Positions 8,671-19,696 of a DNA stretch of 64,000 nt are shown in pieces; position 1 is the first letter of the stretch; each line of letters opens with the position of its first letter. Below the pieces are notes generated by a model. It searched no databases. It saw only the letters and a program-made list of their open reading frames with translations, and was not told where the DNA came from. The translations under genes were made by a program, and so were the position numbers. This DNA comes from Deinandra increscens subsp. villosa (Eukaryota; Streptophyta; Magnoliopsida; Asterales; Asteraceae): assembly GCA_039602395.1 (NCBI GenBank), contig JBCNJP010000010.1:96873729-96937728 (forward strand), in the 5' to 3' direction.

Positions 8671-11345
8671 TTGTACTTCAAGATGGTGTTAACAAACATA
8701 ATTTCACTTGATGAGTTTAAGCTTGATGCATTTGTCTCGTTTTCTCAGATGGCAGAAGATATGCTTGATGAAGAGATTCATTTTGAGAGAGATCATTGCA
8801 TCCCGGCCTATCTTGATGACCCTCCAGAGAGACATATGCAGCTATTCTACTCTTTGGTGGCAGGATTGAACGTCTACAAAATAAATCATGCTCTCAGGAC
8901 GAGCGTGCTGATCGTTGAGCAGCTTGTCAGAGAATTCTGGGGAACTGCAAGAGCAAGTGAAGATAAAACAAGGATCACTGCAACTGTACAGAACAGACAG
9001 ATTGAGATTCTTGAAGAAGACATTCGTCAGGGTTTGAATATCAATGATAAAGCTGAAGATACAATGGAATATTCAAAGACCGTTGTGTTAGAAGGTGCTC
9101 AGTCTTGGGGTATGAAGGAAAATTCCCTCCCATTTTCAAGAAGCTACTGCCGCACTACTGGAGGTGTTTGGCTCACTACATGCAGAAATCCTTCTTAGGG
9201 AAGAGAACAAGCTATGATCAGCTGAACAAAGTGCATGGCGCAGCGTTTGTTGCATTGGCCTTGGGCTGGGACTATAATTTTTCTAAGATGATGCTATTGG
9301 ATTGGATTGGCAATGCTGATTTGAGTGCCAGAGAACAATTTCTTATGACACCAAGGTTTGTGCAGATGGTGGTTATGAAGAAATATCCAATGATTCAAGA
9401 GAGGATTGAGAAGCTGGATATCAAGTTTATGGATAACAGTGTGTTCGGGTTACAAACCCAAGACAGAAAGGGAAAGAATAGCTTTCAAGGGAGGCTTGAA
9501 TGGTCTAAGAAGGGTGCCTTCCCTGAAGTTCCAAGGGAACAAGATCAAGAAGAATCTGATTCTGAACCAGAAGTCCATCCGGTCAATGTGTCTGTTGCTG
9601 AAGACCATGATGTGACAACAACTGTTCCTGTGAATGTTCAGGGAGAAACAGAAGACATACCCTCTGATGAAGAAAATGTGATGGATGACATTTTCCCTGA
9701 ACATGAGAATCTGAATGATGACATCTATGGGGATCTAGGGCCTATTAGCCACAAGAAAACGAGAGATGACTTAAACTCCTCCTCTAGCAGTGGCTCAATT
9801 CCACAGGAGTTGGATGCTCATTTTGAAGTGGATGATGTTCTTGAAGAGCCTATTCCTGTGCGTGAACCGTCACCAAGGAAGAAGTCGGATCCTAGAACCA
9901 TCAGGTTCAAATTTCAGAAAACAAGTTCAAGCCTGATGGTGTTTGAACATTCAGATGCTAATGCGCAAAATATTGATGCATCTGAACCTGCAAATGTGGA
10001 TAGCACACCTCAGGCTGATCATCAGGTTGATGTACCGGAGCCAACTTCTATGCAGACTGAAAGTCCTATTCAGAATGAACATAGCCCAGTTCATGATGAA
10101 AGGCAATTCTTTGATGTGGATAGCATGTTTGTTGAACCAAGTCCAGTGAGAGTGAACTTATCTGCTGAATCAAGCCAGACTCCCGTTATCCCAAGCTTTC
10201 GTCCGTACCAAACACTTGTTGAAGATCTTACTCAATCTAGTGAACTCCCTATTGACCTCAGGATAAGTGCTAATCCTCAAATCAACTTCCTCGTGTCTCA
10301 AAACAGGAAGAGAGAGGGGGAGATAAAAGAGCTTAAAGAAGAAATCAAGAGTTTGAAGGAGAAGGAGAGCAAGAATGAAGCTAACATTGGATTCCTGTAT
10401 GCAGCCTTCTATGATCTAAGAAAGAAATTTGAAGATGTACAGAAGTCTGGTAGCCTTAGTGCTCAGGGTGCCCCAGGGCAGAGTTCTTCTCAAAGTACTC
10501 AAACTGCTGATATAGTGCGTGAAGATGAAGGTGATGACACCATTGTGATGTCCGACTATGCTCAAGGAGGTAGAATCATCTCAAAGGCACCTGAAAGTCA
10601 TGAAAACTGGTTCAAGGACTTCTTCCAAGGACCTCCCCCTACACTGTACTCGATTGATGTCGGTAAAAGTGATATCGACAAAAGGGGAAGCCGTGAACCT
10701 ATTATGTGCTGGCACTATGATAGTGAGAAGAAGCTGTTTGCGGTGATTAGAGATGGGTACAGTCCAGTGGAGTATTACAGAACAAGAGGGCAATTTCACT
10801 CCTGGACAGAACCAGAAATCAGAAATTTGTTGAGGGCACCATACATAAACAGATGGAGGAATGTTCAAGGAGATCAAGTTCGTGACAATCTAATGAGCCA
10901 TATGGCGGAAAACTTTGTGAACTTTGATCTCAAACAGGTCAAATGGGTTGAGACTGGAACAGACTCGGTTACTGGAGAGCCTGTTGGAGAAGTAAGGCGA
11001 CCACCCACCAAAATAACTAGAGTGATTAACTTGTTGGATGAAATTGAAGATGGCACATTGGTGAAAAATTTTGACAGCTGGTTTTATGATCCAACGACAC
11101 ACGAGGTGGTGGTGGTCTGCAAGAAGATGAGAGAATTCCGCTTTTATGATCCGGTCGATCTGCTGAGGTTTGGTGAACGTGATATCAAGCTTCTCGCCTC
11201 CCAACCTATTCTCGGTGATGAGAATGATCTTGAAAATGCTATAAGGGTTGGAATTTTTCATGGAACAGCGACCCGGATTGTGGAGCGCGAATGGTGGTCA
11301 AGCAAGAAGCCGAATACTTTCAGATTTGATTTGCTGCTGCCGTAG
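8671..11345 (+). pseudogene. retroelement accessory ORF (non-gag/pol), one frameshift
   Basis: The ORF starts MYFKMVLTNIISLDEF at 8671 and its frame runs to 9198. Similarity then continues one frame back from about 9105 to a stop at 11343-11345, giving about 890 residues in total. The N-terminal half matches the protein encoded at 22764-26742 in the downstream Copia. A 43-residue ungapped block from W (codon at 9159) to NFSK (codon at 9276) shares WRxLAH, D20, L22, AF, A32, G36 and NFSK, and PRF is followed 11 residues later by YP in both. The middle is acidic and S/P-rich; a K/E-rich coiled-coil-like segment lies near 10290-10460. The C-terminal 240 residues look globular and match nothing I know. 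No protease, RT, signal peptide or membrane segment is seen. The frameshift may be a mutation or an assembly error. Confidence 0.65.
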
Positions 11346-11366
11346 ACGCTCTAATGGTTCATGCCT

Positions 11367-11376
11367 AGGGGAAGAT
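11367..11376 (+). other. polypurine tract of the young LTR element
   Basis: AGGGGAAGAT lies immediately before the 3' LTR and only about 20 nt after the stop codon of the accessory ORF, so almost no 3' untranslated DNA separates the ORF from the LTR. Confidence 0.65.
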
Positions 11377-11767
11377 TGTTGGGCTATACTTTATGAGGCA
11401 TGAACATTAGAGTGGGCTAACTTGGATTGGGCTTAGGAGGTTTACGATCTGGGCTTGTTGGGCCGGTTATCCCTATTGGGTTTATGATTATGATTAGGGT
11501 TTTGTAATGGGTACTATATAAACCCAAGTAGTTTATGATTTCCCTAGTTGTTGGTTTACGATTTCAACCTTCTTTTGTGTATTCACGATCGTAATCTTCA
11601 ATCTCAAGAAAGTTGATTGTTCTTCATTCAAGATTTGATCTTTTTGTGTTGTTTATCACTCATATCAAGTCTATTTCATCTTCTTTCTCTTGAATCGATC
11701 TCGTACAAGGTTTCCGCACTTGTTCGAGATTAAGATATCGTGAACGATTGTTGATCCCGGACCAACA
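11377..11767 (+). repeat. 3' LTR of the young LTR element
   Basis: 391 bp, TGTTGG to CCAACA, followed by the target duplication AAGAC at 11768-11772. It carries the motif TTTACGAT at 11441 and 11555, mirroring the 5' LTR. Confidence 0.85.
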
Positions 11768-11772
11768 AAGAC

Positions 11773-12324
11773 CAAGGAATCTGGCGGATGCTAGTTAACG
11801 GTCCGAAACCGAATAACGGCTCATGCTAAGATGTTGCCTTAGTACGAGTCAATTGATAATATAGAATTGGTCACTACTTGAGGATTGAGCTAGCAATTAA
11901 TAATCAATCAACACCAAAACCAGTAAAACAAATCGTTAATCAACTAAATATACTAATGGCTTATTATTCAATCATAAAAGCGAATGCTTGAATTTACACC
12001 CAATGTCATAACAATCAAAACGAAGAAAATATAAATCTTACACTAACTATACACCCAGGTGTGATCAGAGAAAACTAGTTAATTAACATAATAAAAAAAT
12101 CGTATACTGTCACTAACAACTTGTTCATCAAACTAATCAACCAAAAACTAATATTCTAAATCAACTAAAGAATTTATAAAAATATTAAAACAAGAAAAAC
12201 TGCCCTTTCTAAAAGTCTATTCTTGATTTCCCGATCACCCTTTGCCTTGTTCGAAGTGCATCCCCAGCAAGCAGCCAAGAAGGCTGCTGCTTATTCCAGC
12301 CGTCCACCCCCTTGAACGTGAATC
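11773..12324 (-). repeat. Gypsy 5' LTR, piece 2
   Basis: Continues the Gypsy LTR from the AAGAC target and matches 1828-2388 of the intact copy with scattered substitutions and small indels. It ends in CGTGAATC, where the minus-strand Copia LTR starts. Confidence 0.8.
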
Positions 12325-12663
12325 TGAAAGTGCGTGAGCAGTGGATCGTCTACTAGATCGTATCGAAATCAATGTTTAAACGAGTAAACATGAGAGTAAA
12401 TACAAAGGATTTGTATTAGACCATAGAGAAAACACCACAGAGTACACATACAAGATTTGACCAAGAAGTTACTAAATCTATACAAGACAATGCTATTTAT
12501 AGTTGAACTACACAAGCCAAAACCTGATCAGCCGAACCTCAGGTTCGGACTATGTTCGTATGCATCTGAACTCTAAGTTCGCCTATATTTCGGATGATAG
12601 CAATCTTGTAACAATGTCTTGTATTTGATACTTCACATGACGATCAGGAAATATGTATCAACA
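12325..12663 (-). repeat. 3' LTR of the minus-strand Copia
   Basis: 339 bp. On the minus strand it begins TGTTGATACATATTTCC and ends GCACTTTCA. A purine tract (GAGGGGAGTT, minus strand) abuts it at 12664-12673. It contains a near-palindrome CCGAACCTCAGGTTCGG at about 12532-12548. There is no partner LTR, so boundaries rest on TG...CA, the purine tract and the junction with Gypsy sequence. Confidence 0.7.
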
Positions 12664-14280
12664 AACTCCCCTCGACATGTGCAGTATCAACTTCCACATA
12701 AAAACTTGTATCCTGTATCTTCAATCAAACTCTTCCTCAGCTTGACGATGAGCCTGATCTTGAATACTTGATATTACATCATGTGTAAACTCTTTATCAA
12801 CAGCTTCAGAAGACTTGAAGTTGTGAAAATCTTTTCCCACATAGAAACCTGCCAACATAAATAATCTTGGCGCAAAACATCTCTTCGAGACTCCAAGATA
12901 TTTTTATTTTGAAATTTGATTTCGTATTCCGTGTTGATCAATTGAAAAGAAATAAGAAATAAAATCTTTTTGATTTTTTAAAACTTTATATCAAAATAGA
13001 CCTAAAATCTTTTTGGTATTTTCTGATATGAAATGTAAATGCAATACAAAATCAGACACTATTTTTGTGTTTTGTGAGAAAGATCACAACTTGGGAACTT
13101 GGGATCATATTGGACATAACATGCTAAACTACACTTCAATTTCGATTATTGTAGCACATAAGCCATGTCAATTGCAGATATAATTTGTCCAACATTGAAC
13201 TCAGGCATAATCATACTCATAACATCTGGATATGTTAAGGTATTGATCATATTTGCTTTGACCAGTGTACCCCACATTATCAGACATACTCAGATATGCT
13301 TTTGCTTATCACACTTTTGTGATTTCACTTGTGATTTAACACATAGTGATTGTATACATGATATAGTTAATTGTGTTCCATGCAAAAAGAAATAAGAACA
13401 TTAAATCGTTTACCTTAATGTCTATCTTTTGATATGCAGATAAGGCCTCGGATTTAACAAAATAAAAAAAAATAAAAACAATTTGAAATTGTATAACCCA
13501 ATAACAATCATGTCGGTACTCCTGTACACGCAGAGAAAGTCCGACGAGTTATACGAAACACCAAAGAAAATAAAGCAGAACCTTAAATGAACAACTATCA
13601 GGTCGGTCTTGTGGACACGCAGAGATAGTCCGATCATTTAAGAAAATAAAGAAAATCAAACAAGTTTAAATTTTTGCAAAATGAACACATGTATACATAA
13701 CAACTTCTCGTTTTTCTTTCACATATCTTTTTTCTTGATATATCTTGAGATACGCATCAAGATGTTGTCCACTAAGTCAAGCATCAAATTTATTGTATAT
13801 CACATTCGTATACTTTCTGATTTGTCGAGCCTACCTTACACATTGAAGAATGGTCTTGTGGCTTATTCACTTACTTTATCCATGAGTCAGACATCATCAG
13901 CCAATGTACCATCATTTCCCAATCATGTCAGATACAATTTCTCATTTTTCAATGTTTTTGGATTTTTGCATTATTTAGTATTTTTGGATTTTCAAATTTC
14001 TCCCCCTTAAAGATGACAAACTCTATTTTTAGATTTCATTCTTAACATTTGAAAAACAACACACTATATTTGTATTTTTACAAAAACATACTCCCCCTCA
14101 AAATAAGACGGAGTGAAAAACAAAGAAAAATGATGAACCAACACGAATACTCGCATTTCAGTATTTGAAAACAAAATTGATTTGGAAATTCAATTTAAGT
14201 TATCACAGATATTTCACAATCAGCAATTTTCCAATCACCGAAAGATCTTCTTGAAATACCTGCTGACACCAAATAAAACA
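12664..14280 (-). other. Copia 3' non-coding interior
   Basis: AT-rich with stops in all frames on the sense strand. Two similar blocks, around 13508-13545 and 13598-13637, share ACACGCAGAGA and AGTCCGA. Polypurine-like runs (minus strand) are present near 14005 and 14095. No pol remnant is recognised. Confidence 0.45.
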
Positions 14281-17200
14281 TTAGTCGCTTTGGGATCGAC
14301 CCGAGTCAACAGCGTCGGGTCGCCCGGTGTCTTCCACATAGTCATTGTTAGCATTGGAAACAATCTTTGGTTTCCATATTTTGAAAGATTTTAATTTTTG
14401 ATCAAAACCCGAATCAGAATCAATCGGCGTACTCGGTTTATACCAAGACGGCTTACGAGTTGATTTGACTTTTGGAGACCATGGTTTATAAAAAATCTGA
14501 CCTTTGTTATTCACATATGTAGTAGTGTTTTGAATATATGCAGTTGTCGGACAATCAACAGCAAGATGTCCAGGTTGACATGCATAACAAAGTCTTTCTC
14601 GAAATTTAAAAACATTTGAAAAATTCTTTGAATTTTGAAAACCAGAAGAATGATCAGAATTAAAGTTATCAAAGAAATCATCATAGGAATCATACCTAGG
14701 AGATGGACTCCTTGAAGATGATGACCCTCCAGAATAATAAGATTTGTCCTTCGGAGTAGGTGATTTCTTTGGAACCTTAACTTTGGGAATCTTTGCAACG
14801 TTTTCCGGCTTCTTAGCTTAAACTGGTGCTTCCTTGACCTCATAACCCAATCCTTTGTTCTTATAACCTGGGATCTTTGATGAACTCGAAGAAGAACTAG
14901 AAGCTTCTCTCCCTTTAGCTTCTCTAGTGAATTTAGCTTTGATGTCTTTCAGTTTGTTCTTTTCAATCAAAGATTTTCTTCTTCAGTTGCAGATGAAGTA
15001 CTTGAAGCAACCTTATCAAAAAACTGTTCATTTTCCAGAAAAATAGACTTTGAATTAAATTTCGGAGCTTCACCCAATGGTTTTTGCTTTTTCTCAAACT
15101 TCGATTTCTTCTTCTTTGATTGGGTGGCAAACTTCGAATAATCATGCAAGTCATCTTTAGGATCAAGTGGAGCAGATGTAAATTCAGATAAATCCACCGG
15201 TTGAGGAACCATGTGAATATCATTCTTTTTGGAACTATCTTCACTCCGATCCTGTTTATATAAGAAATTCAGCAATGTCGGCGATAAATTGCAATTCTTC
15301 ACTTGACTTTTGAACTCCAAAATTTCCAATTTGAGCTCATAAATTTTCTCTTGAGCATCAAACACCTCTTTTTGTGACTTAATGAACTTTTCATTAAGGT
15401 CGTTATACTCATATGTTTGCAACTTCTGAATCTCACATTCAGCAAAAAGTTCTTCGGTAACATGTTCCCACTTCTTCTTGTAAATATCAACATCCTTAGT
15501 TAAAACTTCATTTTTATCTCGAAACAGAACATTTTCATCTTGAAGTGTAGAGATTTTGGTTTGAAGTTTCTCAATAGTAGCAGCCGATTCAACAACAAGT
15601 GCATTTACTTTTTCATACTTTTGTTGAACTGGATAACTCTTCTCAGATAAACTTATAAAATCTTGTGCTGCATCTAATCCTTCAGCTTTGGCTTTTTCAC
15701 ACTCTTCAGCCAATTTACTCTTTTCTTGCAACACATCTTCATTAACATGAACTAAAGCATAATACTTCTTTTGAAAATCTTCTAACTCTTTCTTAAGCAC
15801 CATAATCTCTTCAGTTGATAATTCAGAACCTCTTTCTAAACTTGCATTCTTGTTATGTAACCTCACACATTCTAGAAATTTAGATTCTTCGACCTTTGAA
15901 CTATCAGGTACTTTTGACAAAACCTCTTTGACCAATGATATGCTTGAATTAGAATCAGAATCATTGAGAACACTATCATCATCATAACAAGCTGTCAAAG
16001 CAACAATAATATGAGCATGTTTCATTTTTGCTGCAGAATCCGCATTCCAGGCAAGTTCATCTGGATGCCAAAATATGTCTGTCAACTTTTATTTAACAGA
16101 ATCAGATTCTTTTTGGTCTTTGTGAGCTTGATTTAGTGAATGAACAACCAAATGAGCATGTTGACCAGACTTCAATTTATTTTCAGTAGATGTTGGACAT
16201 TCTCGAGCAAAGTGACCATACACTGAACGCTTAAAACACTTAACCTTCGATTTGTCCAATCCGATCTTACCATCTTAATTCAATCTCTTCTTCCCAGTTC
16301 TGCTAAAAAATTTCTTTGTTATTCGAACTAACATAGCATACTGCCAATTCAGATCCATTTCTTCCAAATGATCATAATCTATTTGATCGTAATCTTCATT
16401 TATCAATTCAACATTACTCACAGAACCAGTGATAACACCAAAATATGAAGATACCAATGCAGACATTAAAGCATTATAATCATCGGTAGTTTGAGCAGAC
16501 AAAGCATTCTAACTTGAAGAACTAGGAATTGAAACAGTACAACCAGCAGAATAACTAGGAGTTTTAGATTTACCTACAATGAATGCTGTAGGATATTAGA
16601 TTTCACAGCATTGATTGTTGAATCATTTTCTCCATGATATACAGCAGAATTTTGAATTTGTACAGGAAGAGACTTGTTCACCATCAACTCTATATCCCCT
16701 GCTTGTAATCTTTAAATCAGATCATTAAATGACAATCGCAGATATTCTTTATCATGAGTCATCATCATCACATAATTCTCCCATTTCTCAGGTAAAGTCT
16801 CCAAAATCTTTTCTTTCATATCAGTTTCTTCTTTTGTAAGACTCACCAAACGCATTTCACTCATTAAGTGTGCAAACCTTGCAATCAGATTTGGAATTGA
16901 TTCGTTTTGATAATGCTTGAAACTATAAAATTCATTCTTTGAAACCTTTTGTCGACTTTTTCTTATATTGGTCATTGCCTTCACATCTCTTTTCCAATGC
17001 ATCCCATAAACTCTTTAATGTATAGTTACCCAAAAATTGATGTAGTAACTCTTTAGGTAATGCCATTGTCAAAGTACCATATGCATTTTTCTCAGCTTGA
17101 TATGCTTTCTTTTATTCAGAAGTAAGTTTTCTTTGAATAATCGGCTTCCCAGTTTCATCTTTAGGATAAACATATTGATCAGTGAATGACAACCACATAT

Positions 17201-17378
17201 CAATATCATTAGTGTCCACGTACGCTTCAAACCGTTTAACCCAACTATGATAATCTTCCAATTTGAGCAATTTGGGAACTTTCTGACTTGTTCTGATTTC
17301 ATTATCATAGTTCATCATTGTTTGCATTGTAGCTTGCATCGAATTCTGAATTGCAGCGAACACTTGAAAGTCACTCAT
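14281..17378 (-). pseudogene. Copia gag with coiled coil and two zinc knuckles, broken
   Basis: The minus-strand reading starts MSDFQVFAAIQNSMQATM at 17378. It includes the Gag region with LLKLEDYHSWVKRFEAYV, and then, in another frame, the UBN2-type block LIARFAHLMSEMRLVSLTKE followed by ILETLPEKWE at about 16730-16950. A first knuckle near 16195-16250 reads CFKRSVYGHFAREC, with arginine replacing the second cysteine. A 372-residue open segment (14967-16085) is a long charged coiled coil with heptad-like L/E/K repeats. A second knuckle near 14555-14600 reads CYACQPGHLAVDC, one residue short of CX2CX4HX4C. Stops at about 17112, 16275 and 16083 and several frame changes make it non-functional. 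Confidence 0.75.
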
Positions 17379-17480
17379 TTAACTTCAATTTTTTCCCATG
17401 ATTTGTAAGTCACCATATTCATTATTTATATTTTTTTTCTTTTTATTTTTATTACTATATAAGTCTATAAGTAATAAACA
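17375..17480 (-). repeat. Gypsy 5' LTR, piece 3 (truncated)
   Basis: CATTTAACTT to AAGTCTATAAGTAATAAACA matches 2435-2530 of the intact LTR. The remaining 190 bp of the LTR are missing, and the next sequence begins CAGGGGCGGATCC, so the right end was lost or replaced. Confidence 0.65.
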
Positions 17481-17897
17481 CAGGGGCGGATCCAATTCAT
17501 ACTGAGTGGGGTTCAAAACACCCACTCAAGTATAAGTTCTTGCTTTTGTTTAATAGTAATTTGTGATTAGGCACCCAAATAATTTTCTTTCACGCACCCA
17601 AGCTATAACCAAACTCCACTAAGTTATCATGTGAGACTTAAATTGAGGAAGAAATTAGAAGATTATTGGTTTAAAAAAATATCCTACGACTAAATTGCAG
17701 AAGGCTGGGAAGAAGAAGGGTTGTAGAAAGAAAGAAGAAAGAAGGGTTGTTAATATAAAGAAAAGTAAAAAAATGATTAATTGGTAATTGGTGAAAGCAA
17801 TTGAATGAATGAAGTGATGGGGTATTGCATACTGACACATTTAGATAGCTTTTTATATTTTATATATTATAATATAATATAATGCTGTACTTAACTC
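17481..17897. other. unassigned DNA, possible fragment of a dispersed repeat
   Basis: It begins CAGGGGCGGATCC, a start I associate with a common dispersed plant repeat, but I see no matching terminus. No ORF is convincing. Confidence 0.3.
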
Positions 17898-18409
17898 TTA
17901 TAATAAGGAAAAATGGATTTTAATAATACAAGTTTTACCTAGTTGGCGAATAATAATACGAGTTTTGAAATTTTCTCACAATAATACCAGTTTTATAGGT
18001 GTTGGATTCTAATGATACGCCGTTAGTTTTTTACTAACGGTGTTAGTATATTGCTGACGTGGCATATGTTGAGGAGACTGTTTTTGTAATTTCAAAAATG
18101 AAGGGACTCATTTGTAATATATATACCACTTCCATTCAGACACGCCCACCACCATCTCGCCGACCTGACCACCACCTCGCCGGACCTAATCACCACCCCG
18201 CCGCCAGACCTGACCACCACCTTCGTGGCCGGACCTAGTGCCGTTGACGTTGTCCGCCGGACCTAGTACCGCCGTCGGTGGAGGAGGCAACTATGGGATT
18301 TCTGGACCTAGTACGCCGTCATTGAGATTTTTTTCTCCTTACCGCCGCCTCCTTAGATCTGAACACCAAATGCCGGTAAAATAAACCTCAATTAAATTCC
18401 CGTTGGTCG

Positions 18410-18793
18410 ATGGCGAATTTGAACCTTAAGTTCCTTCAAGAAGAATTAATTACAAAATTTATACCAAATCTAGAGTATGCATATTGTAACCGACGTCAAA
18501 TTGTTCATATGAGTCTACAAATCTACATCCACGAAGATGTAGAAGAGGAGAGGGACGGCAAGATGCGGCAGAGAAATGGCGGATCGGTGGTGTCGGAAGA
18601 GGAGAGGGACGACAGGATGCGGCAGAGAGATGGCGAATCTGGTGCGTCAGGTCTTGAATCAATCAGTGAGAGGCATGTGGGTCGAAGGGAGGTCGCCGGT
18701 AGCCGGTTGGTCACCGACAGAGGTGGGTCAGAAGGAGCTCCGACCTTCTCCCCGTTCTTATTCCTTTTCTTTTTTCTAACTTTTTTTTATTAA
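18410..18793 (+). CDS. small hypothetical ORF inside the Mutator-like element
   Basis: A 127-residue ORF, MANLNLKFLQEELITKF at the start, with a charged middle made of two imperfect copies of EEERDxxMRQRxG and a hydrophobic, F-rich C-terminus caused by a T-rich run at 18765-18792. I do not recognise it. It may be a chance frame through captured DNA; the repeat in it reflects the 54-bp DNA duplication. Confidence 0.25.
   Translation: MANLNLKFLQEELITKFIPNLEYAYCNRRQIVHMSLQIYIHEDVEEERDGKMRQRNGGSVVSEEERDDRMRQRDGESGASGLESISERHVGRREVAGSRLVTDRGGSEGAPTFSPFLFLFFFLTFFY
18545..18652 (+). repeat. 54-bp tandem duplication
   Basis: Units 18545-18598 and 18599-18652 both begin GAGGAGAGGGACG and contain ATGCGGCAGAGA. 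Because 54 is a multiple of 3, the frame is kept across the repeat. Confidence 0.75.
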
Positions 18794-19026
18794 TAATGTA
18801 TAGAAATTACATAAACAGTCCCTCCAATTTAATTACTTTGTTAAAAGAAACATATATTATGTCACGTCAGCAAAAACTAACACCGTTAGTAAAAAACTAA
18901 CGGTGTATCATTAAAATCCAATACCTATAAAACTGGTATTATTGTGAGGAAATTTTAAAACTCGTATTATTATCCGCCAACTAGATAAAACTTGTATTAT
19001 TAAAATCCATTTTTCCCTTATAATAA

Positions 19027-19690
19027 TGAGTAAATTACAAATATTGCCCTTTATGTTTATTTGAAATTATGAAACATGGCCTATAAATTAAGAAATTACA
19101 CCCATTGCCCTTTTTTATTAGATTGACTTACGGTTATCGTCCTTTTCACTAACAAATGTTAAGTTTTTCAGTTAGTTAGAAATAAAATGACCATTTTACC
19201 CTGGAACTTAAAGGACGAAACATGTAATTCTTACAATTTTTTTTCTATTTCATTTTTTTCACAAGTTTTATTAATTCTCTAGCATATAATAATATTTCTT
19301 TAACTATTTCAAAAATTAAAATTTATAAAATTAAAATAACAATTATTTTTCTAAAGTTATTTTTTCTTTTTATTTTAGTGTTTTCTCTGGTTTAGTTAAT
19401 TAATCTACCATATTCCAATACCTATATATACACACACATTGTTTTTAAAACCATTATTTTCTTCTTTGTTTTTTTTGTTACACTCATATATATTATTTTC
19501 TCCTTTATTTTTAGTATATATCTTTTCTCAAACTGTGTTATTGCCGACCATTTCTCTTAAAATATTTCAAATATAATAGATGTCGTTATAATCTTGTTTC
19601 AAATCTTTGAATAATATGTGCAAAATAACATTTTTATATTCTTTTTATGTGCAGCTTTTTTTTGTAACACCATTTTAAAACCAATGAGTC
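19027..19690. other. AT-rich unassigned DNA
   Basis: It starts GAGTAAATTACAAATATTGCC, a phrase common in dispersed plant repeats. The rest is strongly AT-rich, with no gene seen. The break between this DNA and Copia pol lies near 19690. Confidence 0.35.
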
Positions 19691-19696
19691 ATTGCC

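Larger units (their letters stand above)
6653..11767 (+). mobile_element. young non-autonomous LTR retrotransposon carrying only an accessory ORF
   Basis: Two 391-bp LTRs starting TGTTGG and ending CCAACA flank 4333 bp, of which 500 are N. The target duplication AAGAC is perfect, and the empty site is visible at 1823-1827. A Copia-type tRNA-iMet-like PBS follows the 5' LTR and a purine tract precedes the 3' LTR. The LTRs differ at 3 of 391 positions, so the insertion is recent (about 0.3 Myr if 1.3e-8 substitutions per site per year applied; the rate is an assumption). No gag, protease, integrase, RT or RNase H is visible; the only protein is the ORF at 8671-11345. It would depend on an autonomous partner. 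The N gap is too short, if its length is real, to hide a pol. Confidence 0.85.
12325..17374 (-). mobile_element. decayed Copia element, gag only, 5' LTR missing
   Basis: The left end is a complete LTR (12325-12663) with a purine tract inside it, followed by 1.6 kb without coding signal and then a broken gag (14281-17378). No protease, integrase, RT or RNase H is visible. The right edge falls at the gag start codon, where the host Gypsy LTR resumes. Forty-six bases of the Gypsy LTR (2389-2434 in the intact copy) are also absent, so a deletion removed the Copia 5' LTR and leader together with adjacent host sequence. Confidence 0.7.
1511..17480 (-). mobile_element. Gypsy (Athila/Tat-like) LTR retrotransposon, pol-less, with nested insertions
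   Basis: Two direct repeats, 1511-2723 and the pieces 6336-6652, 11773-12324 and 17375-17480, are the LTRs of one minus-strand element. On the minus strand the LTR runs from TGTGATGAG to CCGCTATCA. A PBS-like site lies 3 nt inside the 5' LTR and a purine tract abuts the 3' LTR. The interior (2724-6335) holds a zinc-knuckle ORF and two conserved post-pol tracts, but no protease, RT, RNase H or integrase, so the element is internally deleted and non-autonomous. Its 5' LTR was invaded by two other elements. The right end at 17480 is about 190 bp short of the full LTR and no TSD can be assigned. Confidence 0.75.
17907..19017. mobile_element. Mutator-like TIR element with GC-rich cargo (Pack-MULE candidate)
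   Basis: Terminal inverted repeats of about 160 bp (17907-18066 and 18857-19017) start GGAAAAATGGATTTTAATAA. The element is flanked by the exact 9-bp duplication TTATAATAA (17898-17906 and 19018-19026). Long TIRs with a 9-bp TSD are diagnostic of Mutator-like elements. The 790-bp interior has no transposase; instead it is GC-rich between about 18130 and 18760, unlike the AT-rich surroundings, which suggests captured host sequence. Confidence 0.8.

Noticed and set aside
18410..18793. Functional captured gene in the Mutator-like element
   Set aside because: The frame ends in a T-run translated as poly-F/L and no known domain appears, so it is listed only as a low-confidence ORF.
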